Of a stretch of DNA of 64,000 nucleotides, positions 17,801 to 27,133 are shown one piece after another (the first letter of the stretch is position 1; every line of letters begins with the position of its first letter). The position numbers were made by a program, and so were the translations under genes. The DNA lies in assembly GCF_019634845.1 (NCBI RefSeq), contig NZ_JAHCAQ010000007.1:100368-164367 (forward strand), read 5' to 3'. This stretch comes from Dokdonella sp. (GTDB taxonomy: Bacteria; Pseudomonadota; Gammaproteobacteria; Xanthomonadales; Rhodanobacteraceae). The notes under the pieces are model-generated. The model worked only from the letters and a program-made list of their open reading frames with translations. It was not told where the DNA came from and did not search any database.

Positions 17801-19701
17801 TCGAGCGTGAACACGCCGGCCAGCGTGGCCGCGACGTACTCGCCACTGCTGTGACCGATGAGGACATCGGCGACGATGCCGCAGCTTTCCCACAGCCGCG
17901 CCAATGCGTATTCGACTGCAAACAACGCCGGCTGGGTGTAGCGCGTCTGTGCCAGGCGCTCGGCGGCAGCGGTCGCCTGCGCAGGCGGCGGCAGGATCAG
18001 GGCGCGCAGGTCGCAGCCCAGGTGCGGACCGGCCAGCGCACAGCAGCGCTCGAACTCGGCCGCGAACACCGGTTCGGTCGCCACCAGTTCGCGTGCCATG
18101 TCGACATGCTGCGAGCCCTGACCCGGGAACAGCAGCGCGATCTTGCGGTGACGCGCGGTCTGCGGCGCGAGCTGCGCCAGCGCGCTGGCCGCCTGCGCGG
18201 CATCACGCGCGACTACGGCGCCGCGCACCGCCAGCTCGCGGCGGCCGAGTGCAAGCGTGGCGGCGATGTCGGGCAGCTGCGCCTCGCTGGCGTGTTCCAG
18301 ATGCTGCGCGAGTTGCTGCGCCCGGCGTTGCAGGGCGGCTTCATCGTGCGCCGACAGCAGCAGCAGCTCGACGCCGCGCCCCGCCGCCGCGGGCGGCGCC
18401 GGTGGTGCTTCCTCGAGCACGACGTGCGCATTGGTGCCGCCGATGCCGAACGAACTCACGCCGGCGCGGCGCGGCGTGGCGCCGCGCGGCCAGGCCACCG
18501 CCTCGCGCGCAAGCCGGAACGGTGAATGGGCAAAGTCGATCTGCGGATTGGGTTGCTCGAGGTTGATCGATGGCGGGATGCGCTCGTGATACAGGGCCAG
18601 CGTCGCCTTGATGAGGCCGGCCACACCCGACGCCGCGACGAGATGACCCAGGTTGCCCTTGAGCGAACCGAGCCAGCAGGTCGCCGCTGCTGCGCCGTCG
18701 CCGCGGAAGGCACGCGTCAACGCCTCCACTTCGATCGGATCGCCCAGCAGGGTGCCGGTGCCATGCGCCTCGACGTAGCCGATCGCGCCGGCATCGAGAC
18801 CGGCGCAGTCGAGCGCGAGCCGGATGGCAGCGCTTTGCCCGCGCACGCTCGGCGCGCTGAAACTGGCCTTGTCCGCGCCATCGTTGTTGACGCCCACGCC
18901 GCGGATCACCGCGTAGATCGTGTCGCCTTGCGCCAGCGCATCGGCCAGGCGCTTGAGCACGACCACGCCTGCCCCCGAGGAGAACACGGTGCCGCTGGCG
19001 TCGGCGGCGAATGGTCGGCAATGGCCGTCAGCCGACTCGATCGCGCCTTCGGCCGGCAGATAGCCCGACTCCTGCGGCACCACGAGGTTGACGCCGCCGG
19101 CCAGCGCCACGTCGCACTGCCAGCTCATGAGTCCGTACCAGGCCTGCGCCACCGCCACCAGCGAGGTCGAACAGGCCGTGTACAGGCTGATCGCCGGCCC
19201 GGTGAGGCCGAGCCGGTGCGCGACGCGAGTGGCGACGTAGTCCTTCTCGTTGGCGAGCATCGCGGCGAATTCGCCGCTGGCGGCGATGACTTCGGGATGC
19301 TCGTCGATGAGCTTGCGATAACCGTTGTTGGACGTACCGGCCCAGACGCCGATGCTGCCCTCGCTGCGCGCCGGGTCGATGCCGGCGTGTTCGAGCGCGC
19401 TCCAGCACAGCTCGAGGAAGATGCGTTGCTGTGGGTCGATCAGTTGCGCCTCGCGCGCGGGGATCCCGAACAGCGCGGCGTCGAAACGCGCGGCATCGGC
19501 GATGATGCCGCGGGCGGCCACGTAGCGCGGGTGCTCGCGCAGCTCGCGCGGCACGCGCGGCGACAGCTCGTCCGCTGCGAACCGCGTGATCGCTTCGCGA
19601 CCCGCGAGCAGGTTCGCCCACAGCTCGTCGACGCTGGCCGCGCCGGGAAAGCGGCCGGCCATGCCGACGATCGCAATGCCATCCTGCGCGGGCTCGTTCA
19701 T
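11833..19701 (-). CDS. Hybrid PKS-NRPS megasynthase KS-AT-ACP-AMT-C-A-PCP
   Basis: 2622 residues in one frame. The KS has C177, H313 and H353. The AT has GHSSGE with S618 and the malonyl-type HAFH at 714-717. The ACP carries LGLDSLSL with S951. A class-III PLP aminotransferase follows, with K1385 in TYGKIIGGG. The C domain has HHLILDG (H1706-H1707...D1711), and the A domain contains FTSGSTGEPKG, NMYGPTETT and GRIDDQVKVRGF. The PCP has LGGDSLLA with S2562. A-domain pocket residues read D-I-L-Q-L-G-M-I-W-K, close to published glycine codes. The AMT inside a PKS module is the arrangement of MycA/ItuA and cyanobacterial McyE, which make beta-amino acyl chains. No KR, DH, TE or reductase domain is present. 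ATGA overlaps join both neighbours. Confidence 0.95.
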   Translation of the reverse strand: MNEPAQDGIAIVGMAGRFPGAASVDELWANLLAGREAITRFAADELSPRVPRELREHPRYVAARGIIADAARFDAALFGIPAREAQLIDPQQRIFLELCWSALEHAGIDPARSEGSIGVWAGTSNNGYRKLIDEHPEVIAASGEFAAMLANEKDYVATRVAHRLGLTGPAISLYTACSTSLVAVAQAWYGLMSWQCDVALAGGVNLVVPQESGYLPAEGAIESADGHCRPFAADASGTVFSSGAGVVVLKRLADALAQGDTIYAVIRGVGVNNDGADKASFSAPSVRGQSAAIRLALDCAGLDAGAIGYVEAHGTGTLLGDPIEVEALTRAFRGDGAAAATCWLGSLKGNLGHLVAASGVAGLIKATLALYHERIPPSINLEQPNPQIDFAHSPFRLAREAVAWPRGATPRRAGVSSFGIGGTNAHVVLEEAPPAPPAAAGRGVELLLLSAHDEAALQRRAQQLAQHLEHASEAQLPDIAATLALGRRELAVRGAVVARDAAQAASALAQLAPQTARHRKIALLFPGQGSQHVDMARELVATEPVFAAEFERCCALAGPHLGCDLRALILPPPAQATAAAERLAQTRYTQPALFAVEYALARLWESCGIVADVLIGHSSGEYVAATLAGVFTLEQAVMLVCARGAAMQAQPTGAMLAVRAAPAAIAAQLGAGLDLAAHNAPELCVVAGTGAAIDDLAQRLTAQHVASTRLKVSHAFHSALMAGALEPFERAFAGLSLAAPTRPFHSCVSGAPITAQEATSVAYWCRQLRQPVQFASAIAAATADGVSLFIEAGPSHALTSFVRSQLGGDAQAVATLGPAAKPGSDAEHFAAALGACWVAGATPDWSLRYAGQGRRRIGLPTYPFGGQRHWIDPPLPVRGATEEVSMNEVQPTPAAPVTTTATADTTADTVAPAAADAALRVQLRALVESLTGERIDASHDTNSFLELGLDSLSLTQAALELERQHGVKLKFRRLLEDLDSIASLAGFIASTRPQPVVAALAPAAMPTPTPTPIAAPSATTATATAPADLLDLLRSQQALMQQQMQLLARLAGAAAPAVAAPSPSVATPAVATAPPPAAGADALPADLGARPFGASARITRQRELALTPAQHAWIDDFTQRYNARTARSKAFAEHNRACMADPRVVTGFNPLWKELVYPIVVERSQGAYLYDLDGNQYVDCLNAFGANFLGYQPSAVAAALHQQIDAGYEIGPQHPLTAEVAALIAEMTGMARVAFCNTGSEAVMGAMRIARTVTGRRTIAIFTNSYHGIFDEVIVRGTRSLRSIAAAPGILASAVENVLVLDYGSDAALQVLRERGHELAAIMIEPVQGRNPTLQPRAFVQALRAICDEAGCALIFDEVITGFRLAQGGAQAFYGVRADIATYGKIIGGGLPLAAIAGSAHWLDALDGGDWHFGDDSVPEAGVTYFAGTFVRHPLALAAARAALLHLKRSGPALQETLNARSGELVARLNALFEQRAAPLTAVGCSSLWRIVADEDQPCASLFWYALRGHGLHLYEQFNCFLTEAHGAVEVERIHEAVRAALDELLAAGLLRPRAAPPALPAAASAPAAAATTLPETVALTDGQLEKWLGCQYGPSAALACNEAVLLEFDGTLDRSALEDALRNLWQRHEAFRCAISANGRSLVLQALPPLPLREVDLAGADAQSALADWCEREMRTPFDLTQAPLLRFALLRLGAQRHALHVIGHHLILDGWSLAVLCEELQVGYNAAHAGHAAQLPAAQSLRAYALAEHARRAGNGAAQLAWWNALYAELPAPLDLPADPTLTAGADSDFDAATERHEFGVELSTALRAQARRRGVTLYGLLLGAFGLFLARLSGQRDFAVAVPFAGQALAGSGALIGDGVNTLPLRLRIAAHDGIDAAVAGAQAALLDAAEHQDLSLLTIVRARALRRRGARGALADVIFNLNPRVRAPQFSGLVTRWRDCPHVALLWNLFFNLNDDGRQLTLDLHYRTALYQTATIQRWIAQYERLLEEVAMQTPTHVLPAAAVATATPAAPAPRPDTGSLLDLIAAQVQATPDRIAVSDAGASYSYAQLWHASAQVAARLLASGVGRGELVGICMPRRCAMLAAALGILRAGAAYVPLDAAFPAKRLQLMAERAALRHVVVLDGEAVPDAVSGPGIALVAFGDGELRRAAAVTPLPAVSGADLAYVLFTSGSTGEPKGVRILHRNLVNFLCSMREQPGFDADDVICAVTTLSFDIAGLELYLPLICGARVHIASEAQVRDPQQARALFKDCGASVLQTTPTLLRLLCEGDAGEAVAGLRLLVGGEAMPRDLASLVLPHCRQLWNMYGPTETTIWSTLHRVVADEDPVPLGRPIANTRIHVLDAAGQAVAPGERGEIWIGGDGVADGYLNRPDLTAERFRADPFAADGSRMYRTGDAGSLRDGVLQFHGRIDDQVKVRGFRVELGDIEAAAHEDPLVREAAAAVREFGPHDQRLVLYVTARDRFGDLATRLRERLRDTLPAYMRPSHIVVVESMPTTPNGKIDRKALPPPAEQAAPAAAPAAAVVDARETYLAALWCELIGVAAVQADDNFFDLGGDSLLAVDMLARVERETGTRLNVLAIATGTLASIATALPQESATLRGGWLSRLRGWIGARRTG

Positions 19702-21548
19702 CGTCCACCTCCGCTGCGGGCGCCGAAACGGGTGAACGCGGCGCGCCGCGCGGCCGCACGGGCCGGGTCGGCCTCGCTGCCGCCCGCGGCCGCTGCCGGC
19801 GCCGCCAGCACGGCCGCCTGCGCCGCGATCGTCGGATGTTCGTAGATCTGTGCCGCGCCAAGTACGTGACCGTGCCGGCGCAGTTCGGTCAGCGCGGCGA
19901 CCACGAGCAGCGAACGCGCACCGTGGTCGAACAGGTTGGCGTGCACGTCGAGCCGCGCCACCCCGAGCAGGTGTTGCCACAGTTCGCGCAACTGCTCCAC
20001 CAGCGGCGCGTCCTCGCGCCATTGCAGCGGCTCGGTCGCGCTTGTCGCGGCGAGTGCGCGGCGATCGACCTTGCCGCTGGCCGTGAGCGGCAGCGCGGCG
20101 TGCATGAGTACCGCCTGCGGCACGAGGTAGGCGGCCAGGCTGGCGGCACAGTGTGCCTGCAGCGCGAGAGCGAGCGCGTGCGGATCGGCGTGGGCATCGC
20201 GCGCCACCACGTGCGCGACGAGGCGCCGCCCGGCCGGTGCGTCGCAGGCCACCACCACGGCGGCGGCCACCGCATCGTGGTCGGCCAGCACGGCCTCGAC
20301 CTCGGCCGGCTCGATGCGGAAGCCGTCGATCTTGATCTGGTCGTCGAGCCGTCCCAGGCAATCGAGCACGCCGCCGCCGACATCGCGCACGCGATCGCCG
20401 CTGCGATACCAGCGCGTGCCATCGAGCAGGATGAAGCGCTCGGCGGTGAGCTCGGGGCGGTGGATGTAACCGGCGGCCAGACAGGCGCCGCCAAGCAGCA
20501 GCTCGCCTTCCGCGCCGGCAGCCACCTCGACCAGCGCGGCATCGACGATGCGCGTGCGCACGTGCGGCAGCGCGCGGCCGATCGGCGGCGCCGCCGGCCA
20601 CTGCGCGGGATCGCCGTCGAGCTCGTGGGCGGTCACGACATGGGTTTCGGTCGGACCATAATGGTTGTGCAGCACGGCGCCCGGCAATGCCACGAACAGC
20701 GCGCGGATCGCCGGCGTGACGTGCAAGGGTTCACCGGCGGTGATGATGTCGCGCAGCGCGGCCGGCAGCACGCCGCCAGCGGCTACGGCCTCGGCCAGCG
20801 CCTGCAGCGCGACATGCGGCACGAACAGGCGTTCGATGCGCTCGCGCGCCAGCAGCGCCAGCAGCGCGTAGGGATCGCGCCGCTCGGCGTCGCTCGGCAA
20901 CACGAGGCAGCCGCCTGCGGCAAGCGTGGTGAAAATTTCCTGGAACGAGACGTCGAAACCGAGCGGCGCGAACTGCAGCGTGCGGGCGCCGTGGCCCAGA
21001 CGCGGATGCTGCAGGTGCCAGGCCAACAGCCCGGCCAGCGCGGCGCTGCGCATGGCCACGCCCTTGGGCCGGCCGGTCGAACCCGAGGTGAACAGCACAT
21101 AGGCCAGTTCGCCCGCCGTCAGCTCCGGCACGACCGCGACCGTGATGGCCGCGGCCGGCTCGATGCGTGCGATGCCGGTCGGCGCCTGCGCGGTGGCGCT
21201 GGCGTAAAAGCAGCGCGGCGCCGCATCGTCGAGCATCGCGGCGAGCCGCGCCGGGGGAAAGTCCAGATCGAGCGGCAGATAGGCCGCGCCGCAGGCGATG
21301 CAGGCGAGCATGGCAGCGATGGTTTCGATCGCGCGCTCGGCCGGCAGCGCCACCACGTCACCACACTGCACTCCGGCGGCGCGCAGCGCAGCCGTATGCG
21401 CCGCGACGCGCGCGAGCAGTTGCGCGTGACTGAGCTGCAACTCGCCCGCACGCAGCGCCGGCGCGCTCGAACCGGCCTGCGCCAACCACGGCGCAAGCAG
21501 GCTGTCGGCGCCGCCCGGGCGTGGCGGCAAGACGCTGGCAACGCCCAT
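19698..21548 (-). CDS. NRPS adenylation-carrier protein (A-PCP), predicted proline loading module
   Basis: 616 residues from ATG 21548, chosen for the GGAG six bases upstream; in-frame ATGs at 21560 and 21572 lack such a site. Core motifs: LFTSGSTGRPKGVAM, FDVSFQEIF, HNHYGPTETH, RSGDRV, GRLDDQIKIDGFR and ASGKVDRRAL. Pocket residues read by eye against GrsA are D-V-Q-F-I-A-H-V-V-K, which matches the published proline pattern. The carrier domain has an unusual core, DHGARSLL, in place of DLGGHSLL, with S546 as the likely phosphopantetheine site. It has no C domain, so it should prime the KS of the next protein. The stop overlaps that start (ATGA at 19698-19701). Confidence 0.92.
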   Translation of the reverse strand: MGVASVLPPRPGGADSLLAPWLAQAGSSAPALRAGELQLSHAQLLARVAAHTAALRAAGVQCGDVVALPAERAIETIAAMLACIACGAAYLPLDLDFPPARLAAMLDDAAPRCFYASATAQAPTGIARIEPAAAITVAVVPELTAGELAYVLFTSGSTGRPKGVAMRSAALAGLLAWHLQHPRLGHGARTLQFAPLGFDVSFQEIFTTLAAGGCLVLPSDAERRDPYALLALLARERIERLFVPHVALQALAEAVAAGGVLPAALRDIITAGEPLHVTPAIRALFVALPGAVLHNHYGPTETHVVTAHELDGDPAQWPAAPPIGRALPHVRTRIVDAALVEVAAGAEGELLLGGACLAAGYIHRPELTAERFILLDGTRWYRSGDRVRDVGGGVLDCLGRLDDQIKIDGFRIEPAEVEAVLADHDAVAAAVVVACDAPAGRRLVAHVVARDAHADPHALALALQAHCAASLAAYLVPQAVLMHAALPLTASGKVDRRALAATSATEPLQWREDAPLVEQLRELWQHLLGVARLDVHANLFDHGARSLLVVAALTELRRHGHVLGAAQIYEHPTIAAQAAVLAAPAAAAGGSEADPARAAARRAAFTRFGARSGGGR

Positions 21549-21734
21549 CACACGCTCCATCGCAACGGACATGCAGTGCGTCGCGGCAACCGCATGGCAG
21601 CGCAGCCGATCACTGCGCAGCGACCAATCGCCTGCGCGGCCACCACGCGGCCGTGCCGCGCGCGCGCAGCCCGATCGTTGCTCATGGCCATGGTCATCGT
21701 CGCTGGCTGCATCGCGATTGATCCGGTATTTGCC

Positions 21735-22661
21735 TCAATGCACACGCGGCACGCCCCAATCGGCGCCGCGGTTGGCGCCGAAGCGTTCGGTCACGCCGAA
21801 CAGCGGACCGAGCGCCGCGAGGTAGGCGCCAAGCCAGCCTGCACGGGCCCGGTGCCCCTTGCGGCGCTCCTCGGCGACCACGTCGCGGGTGAACTCGCGC
21901 CAGTTGCTCGCTTCGAGCTGGTCGAAGGCGACCGTGATATTCATGTTGATGCAACGCGTGATGTGCCATACGCCACACGGCACGAAGGCGGCGTCGCCGG
22001 CCTCGAGCACGACGCTGTGACGGCGCGCCTGCTGCAGCGACGGCCAGCGCTCGCGGTCATTGACGTCGTCCATGCGCGACATCCATGGCATCTGCGGATG
22101 CACGTAGAGCAGGTCTTCCTGACCGGGTTCGTAGAACGTGAACTCCTTGGCGCCGTACACCTGCGCGATCCAGGTGTGCATGTGGAGCATGTCGTAGTGC
22201 AGGTACGGAAAGCCGCTGCCGGGGCCGCCAAAGAAGATCTCGAGGTGGTTGACGAGATCGAACACGCCCTTTGGCATCAACGGACTGGTGTGGCGATTGG
22301 GCTGGCCGCAGGCCAGCCGCGGGCCGAGGTCGGGGAGCAGATCGCTGCAATCGGCCAGCGTGCAGGGGTATGGCGCCGGATGCTCGGCGTCGGAACGCAG
22401 TTGCTGGCCGACGATGTCGCCCAGCCGGTACGGGCGGCCGCGCACGCGCACGGTTCGGTCGGCGTGGTGCTCGAGGAAGAATTCCGGCGTGAAGCGATGA
22501 CGCGCCGGCCAGGCTGCGAGTGCGCCGCGCACCACCACCGGCCGTCGCGGCAGCAGGTAGCGGGCGCGAAACCGCGCCGGTTCCACCTGTTCGACCTCGT
22601 CGACCCAGCCATCGCGATCGGTCGCAATCTCGTCGTTGGCCATTGCTGCCGCGATCCTCAT
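21735..22661 (-). CDS. Cupin_8 (JmjC-like) Fe(II)/2-oxoglutarate oxygenase
   Basis: 308 residues from ATG 22661 with GAGG seven bases upstream. The facial triad is visible as H155-x-D157 in YLHYDMLHMH and H233 in VPCGVWHITRCINMN. RRPVVVRGALAAWPA near the N-terminus is the typical cupin_8 opening. Such enzymes hydroxylate amino acid side chains, free or carrier-bound, using O2 and 2-oxoglutarate. It is the first gene of the minus-strand PKS/NRPS block but is separated from the A-PCP gene by about 185 bases, unlike the other overlapped junctions. Hydroxylation of the prolyl or glycyl unit, or of the finished product, is a reasonable guess. Confidence 0.85.
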   Translation of the reverse strand: MRIAAAMANDEIATDRDGWVDEVEQVEPARFRARYLLPRRPVVVRGALAAWPARHRFTPEFFLEHHADRTVRVRGRPYRLGDIVGQQLRSDAEHPAPYPCTLADCSDLLPDLGPRLACGQPNRHTSPLMPKGVFDLVNHLEIFFGGPGSGFPYLHYDMLHMHTWIAQVYGAKEFTFYEPGQEDLLYVHPQMPWMSRMDDVNDRERWPSLQQARRHSVVLEAGDAAFVPCGVWHITRCINMNITVAFDQLEASNWREFTRDVVAEERRKGHRARAGWLGAYLAALGPLFGVTERFGANRGADWGVPRVH

Positions 22662-22939
22662 GACTTCGCCTCTTGCGCGCGCCGTATCGATGGGCGACCG
22701 GCGCGCGAACCGCCACACCGCTGTGGTGGCACCGCCGGCGCACCTTGCGCCACCAGCAAAACGTGACGCAGTTCACAGTTTAGCGCCGCTTGCCACTGCG
22801 TGACGAGGGTGGGCGCATCAAGGGGGCGGTGCGTTCACGCGGCGGCGGCGCGACGTAGAATCGGCCAGACACCGGTGCGGGCGCGGCATTGCGGCGCCGG
22901 TTTGGGGTGCACCGCAGACGCGGATCCAGCGAGGGCGAC
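22662..22939. promoter_or_regulatory. Divergent intergenic region upstream of the PKS/NRPS block and the J-domain gene
   Basis: 278 bases between two divergent starts. The most AT-rich spot is near 22759-22783 (AAAACGTGACGCAGTTCACA and following TTTAG), where a minus-strand promoter could lie, with TAAACT as a possible -10. No clean -35/-10 pair or operator repeat is seen. It is proposed as the control region of the biosynthetic operon by position only. Confidence 0.35.
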
Positions 22940-23605
22940 GTGGCCACCAAGGCCGATTTCATGGCGTTGTACCAACAGCTCGGGCTGGCTCCAGGCTGTT
23001 CGCTGGACGAGCTCAAGGCCGCCTATCGACGCCGCGTTGCCGAATTGCACCCCGATCGCCACGGCGTGAGCGCCGATGCCGGCGACGCACTGCGGCTGTC
23101 CGAACTGACGGTGGCCTACAACGCCGCCAACCAGTTCCACCGTCGCTACGGGCGCCTGCCGGGCGCCGCCCACCTGGCGCCAACCACGCCCTTGCCGCGC
23201 GCAACCGCGACGCCATGGGCCGCCGGCATCGAAGCGCAGGCTGGGAAGCGCGCACGGCGCTGGCCTTGGCTGCTGCTGACGGTGGCGCTGGGGTGGGGTC
23301 TGTGGGCCGGCGGCCTGTTCGATACCGGTCAGGATGATGCTGCTGGCACCGCGCCAGCGCCCGCCGATGCCGGCCTGCCGAGCCCTGCCGTTGCCGCGAC
23401 CGGCGGCCTCATCCTGCTCGGCAGCGACGCGACCACGGTGCGCGCGCTGCAGGGCCGGCCACTGATGGAAAGCGTGGAGCGCTGGGACTACGGACCTTCG
23501 TGGATCGCCTTCAGCGACGGCAAGGTCGTGGACTGGTACAGCTCGCCGCTGCGCCCGCTCAAGGTGGCCAGCGCACATCCACCGCCGACGCGACCGGCGC
23601 ACTGA
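22940..23605 (+). CDS. J-domain protein with one membrane helix
   Basis: 221 residues from GTG 22940 (AGGG just upstream); TTG 22889 and ATG 22961 are alternatives. The N-terminal 60 residues are a DnaJ-type J domain with the HPD motif (LHPDRHG). A hydrophobic helix follows around residues 108-126 (WPWLLLTVALGWGLWAGG). The C-terminal segment carries LLGSDATTVRALQGRP and WDYGPSWIAFSDGKV, a compact domain of unknown function. J domains stimulate DnaK-type ATPases; this one would act at the membrane. It is divergent from the oxygenase gene and convergent, with only 6 bases between, with the sugar transferase. Confidence 0.8.
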   Translation: MATKADFMALYQQLGLAPGCSLDELKAAYRRRVAELHPDRHGVSADAGDALRLSELTVAYNAANQFHRRYGRLPGAAHLAPTTPLPRATATPWAAGIEAQAGKRARRWPWLLLTVALGWGLWAGGLFDTGQDDAAGTAPAPADAGLPSPAVAATGGLILLGSDATTVRALQGRPLMESVERWDYGPSWIAFSDGKVVDWYSSPLRPLKVASAHPPPTRPAH

Positions 23606-23611
23606 CGCCGG

Positions 23612-25030
23612 TCAGCGCGCACCGCGCCCGAACAGCACCACCTCGACCGTCTGCACGAGGATGATGATGTCGAGCAGCAGGTTGTGGTTCTTGACGTAGA
23701 ACAGGTCGTACTTGAGTTTCTGCTCGGCATCCTCGACCGAGGCACCGTACGGGTAGCGCAGCTGCGCCCAGCCGGCCAATCCCGGCTTCACGGCGTGACG
23801 CAGGTTGTAATAGCGGATCTGGCGGGCGAGATCGGCCACGAACTCGGGCCGCTCGGGGCGTGGTCCGATGATGCTCATGTCGCCGCGCAGCACGTTCCAC
23901 AGCTGCGGCAGCTCGTCGAGCCGCGTGCGTCGGATCAGGCGCCCCACGCGCGTGATGCGGGTGTCGCCGCGCGTGGCCCAGCGCGCCACACCGTCACGTT
24001 CGGCATCGGTGCGCATGCTGCGGAACTTGATCACATCGAACACGGCGCCGTGTTCACCCACGCGCGGCTGGCGGTACAGGATCGGCGCCCGCAGGCCCGA
24101 TTCGAGCACGATGGCCAGCGCCACCAGCAGCATGAACGGCCAGGTCAGCGCGAACACCAGCAGCGCGACCGTGATGTCGAACACGCGCTTGACCGCATGA
24201 CGCAGCGGTGAGGTGTCAAAGCCCTCGGAAAAGACCAGCCACGACGGCTCGACCAGCGCAAGGTTGACCAGACCCCGTTCGCGCTCGAAGAACGAAGCCA
24301 GCGTGCTGACCGCGATGCCGGCCTGTTTGCAGTCGAGCAGTTCGCGCATCGGCAGGCCGCAGCGCCGATCGTCCGGGCCCACCACGATCTCGTTGACCTG
24401 CAGCGACTCGGCATAGCCGCGCAGGCTGCCCTCGACCTCGAGCACGTCCTCGGCTGCCACGCGCACGGCTTCCTCACCCATGCGCACGTAGCCGAGCACG
24501 AGGAATCCGCGGCGATCGCTGCGCCGGCGCATGCGCTGCGGAATCGCGGCGGCCTGTTCGCCGGCGCCGAGCACGAGGACGCGACGCTTGAGCAGGTCGA
24601 TATCGATCAGCCGCGCGAACAGCAAGCGCCAGCCCTGCACCAGCAGGAAACCGAGCAGCAGCGCGATGGCGAGCACACCGCGGCCGATGGCGGCATCGGG
24701 CAGCAGGTAGTAGACGACCAGCAGGCCTGCCAGACCAATCGCGAAGCCGACCAGTTGGCGCGCGGCAAGGCCGAACCAGCTCTCGCGCAGATGCTGCTGA
24801 TACAGGCCCAACGCCGCCATGCCGATCATCAGCGCCAGCGCGAACAGCGCCGCCCGCGGCCACAGCCATGGCATGAAGTCCGCCAACCCACCCGCGTTGC
24901 CGAGGTAGCGCAGGTGCGCGGCCAAGGCCACCGCGCAGCTCAGCAAGGCGAACTCGACCAGCGCCAGCAGGGCCAGCCAGCGAATCGACTGCCGGCGCAG
25001 CAATTGCCACATTCCGGTGTTTCGCTCCAT
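23612..25030 (-). CDS. Undecaprenyl-phosphate sugar phosphotransferase, exosortase-A-type (EpsB/TIGR03013-like)
   Basis: 472 residues; ATG 25030 is chosen for GGAGG eight bases upstream. The N-terminal half has four to five membrane helices and a nucleotide-binding-like region (LVLGAGEQAAAIPQRM). The C-terminal bacterial sugar transferase domain shows KRVFDITVALL, KFRSMRTDAE, RLDELPQLWNVLRGDMS, GPRPERPEF and KPGLAGWAQL. These enzymes start polysaccharide repeat units by moving a sugar-1-phosphate from a UDP-sugar to undecaprenyl phosphate. The overall pattern fits the TIGR03013 family of exosortase-A-associated loci. It presumably primes the glycan served by the genes at 1-3549. Confidence 0.92.
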   Translation of the reverse strand: MERNTGMWQLLRRQSIRWLALLALVEFALLSCAVALAAHLRYLGNAGGLADFMPWLWPRAALFALALMIGMAALGLYQQHLRESWFGLAARQLVGFAIGLAGLLVVYYLLPDAAIGRGVLAIALLLGFLLVQGWRLLFARLIDIDLLKRRVLVLGAGEQAAAIPQRMRRRSDRRGFLVLGYVRMGEEAVRVAAEDVLEVEGSLRGYAESLQVNEIVVGPDDRRCGLPMRELLDCKQAGIAVSTLASFFERERGLVNLALVEPSWLVFSEGFDTSPLRHAVKRVFDITVALLVFALTWPFMLLVALAIVLESGLRAPILYRQPRVGEHGAVFDVIKFRSMRTDAERDGVARWATRGDTRITRVGRLIRRTRLDELPQLWNVLRGDMSIIGPRPERPEFVADLARQIRYYNLRHAVKPGLAGWAQLRYPYGASVEDAEQKLKYDLFYVKNHNLLLDIIILVQTVEVVLFGRGAR

Positions 25031-25300
25031 CGTGTTGGCCTCCGTGAACACCGGGCCTCGGTAACGCGCGTCCATCAACTTGATTCCTTCAGTCGAATCC
25101 GCCTCGTGACCGGGCCGGTGGCGACGACGGCGTGCCGGCGGCTCTTCGCTGGCGCATTGCGCCACGTGCGCGCACTGGGGCCGGCGTGATCGGTTGTCTT
25201 CACCCGTCACTCAGCCGCCGTGGGTTTATCATCTTGGCAGTGCCCGGCCGTGTCGGCAAGGACGCAGCCGCCCCACCCGCTCCCCTGCAAGGATCACCCC

Positions 25301-27129
<1,829 letters not shown>

Positions 27130-27133
<4 letters not shown>

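Noticed and set aside
12670-18525. A 1951-codon open frame on the plus strand across the megasynthase
   Set aside because: It is the antisense shadow of the KS-to-A region; the composition is Arg/His/Gln-rich without any domain, as expected in GC-rich DNA.
19836-22766. A 976-codon plus-strand frame across the A-PCP and oxygenase genes
   Set aside because: Antisense shadow with no motif, and it crosses two well-supported minus-strand genes.
24200-24260. F-S-E-G-F-D string in the sugar transferase, similar to the secreted-protein motif
   Set aside because: It lies in a conserved cytoplasmic block of this enzyme family and is not at a domain border of an exported protein.
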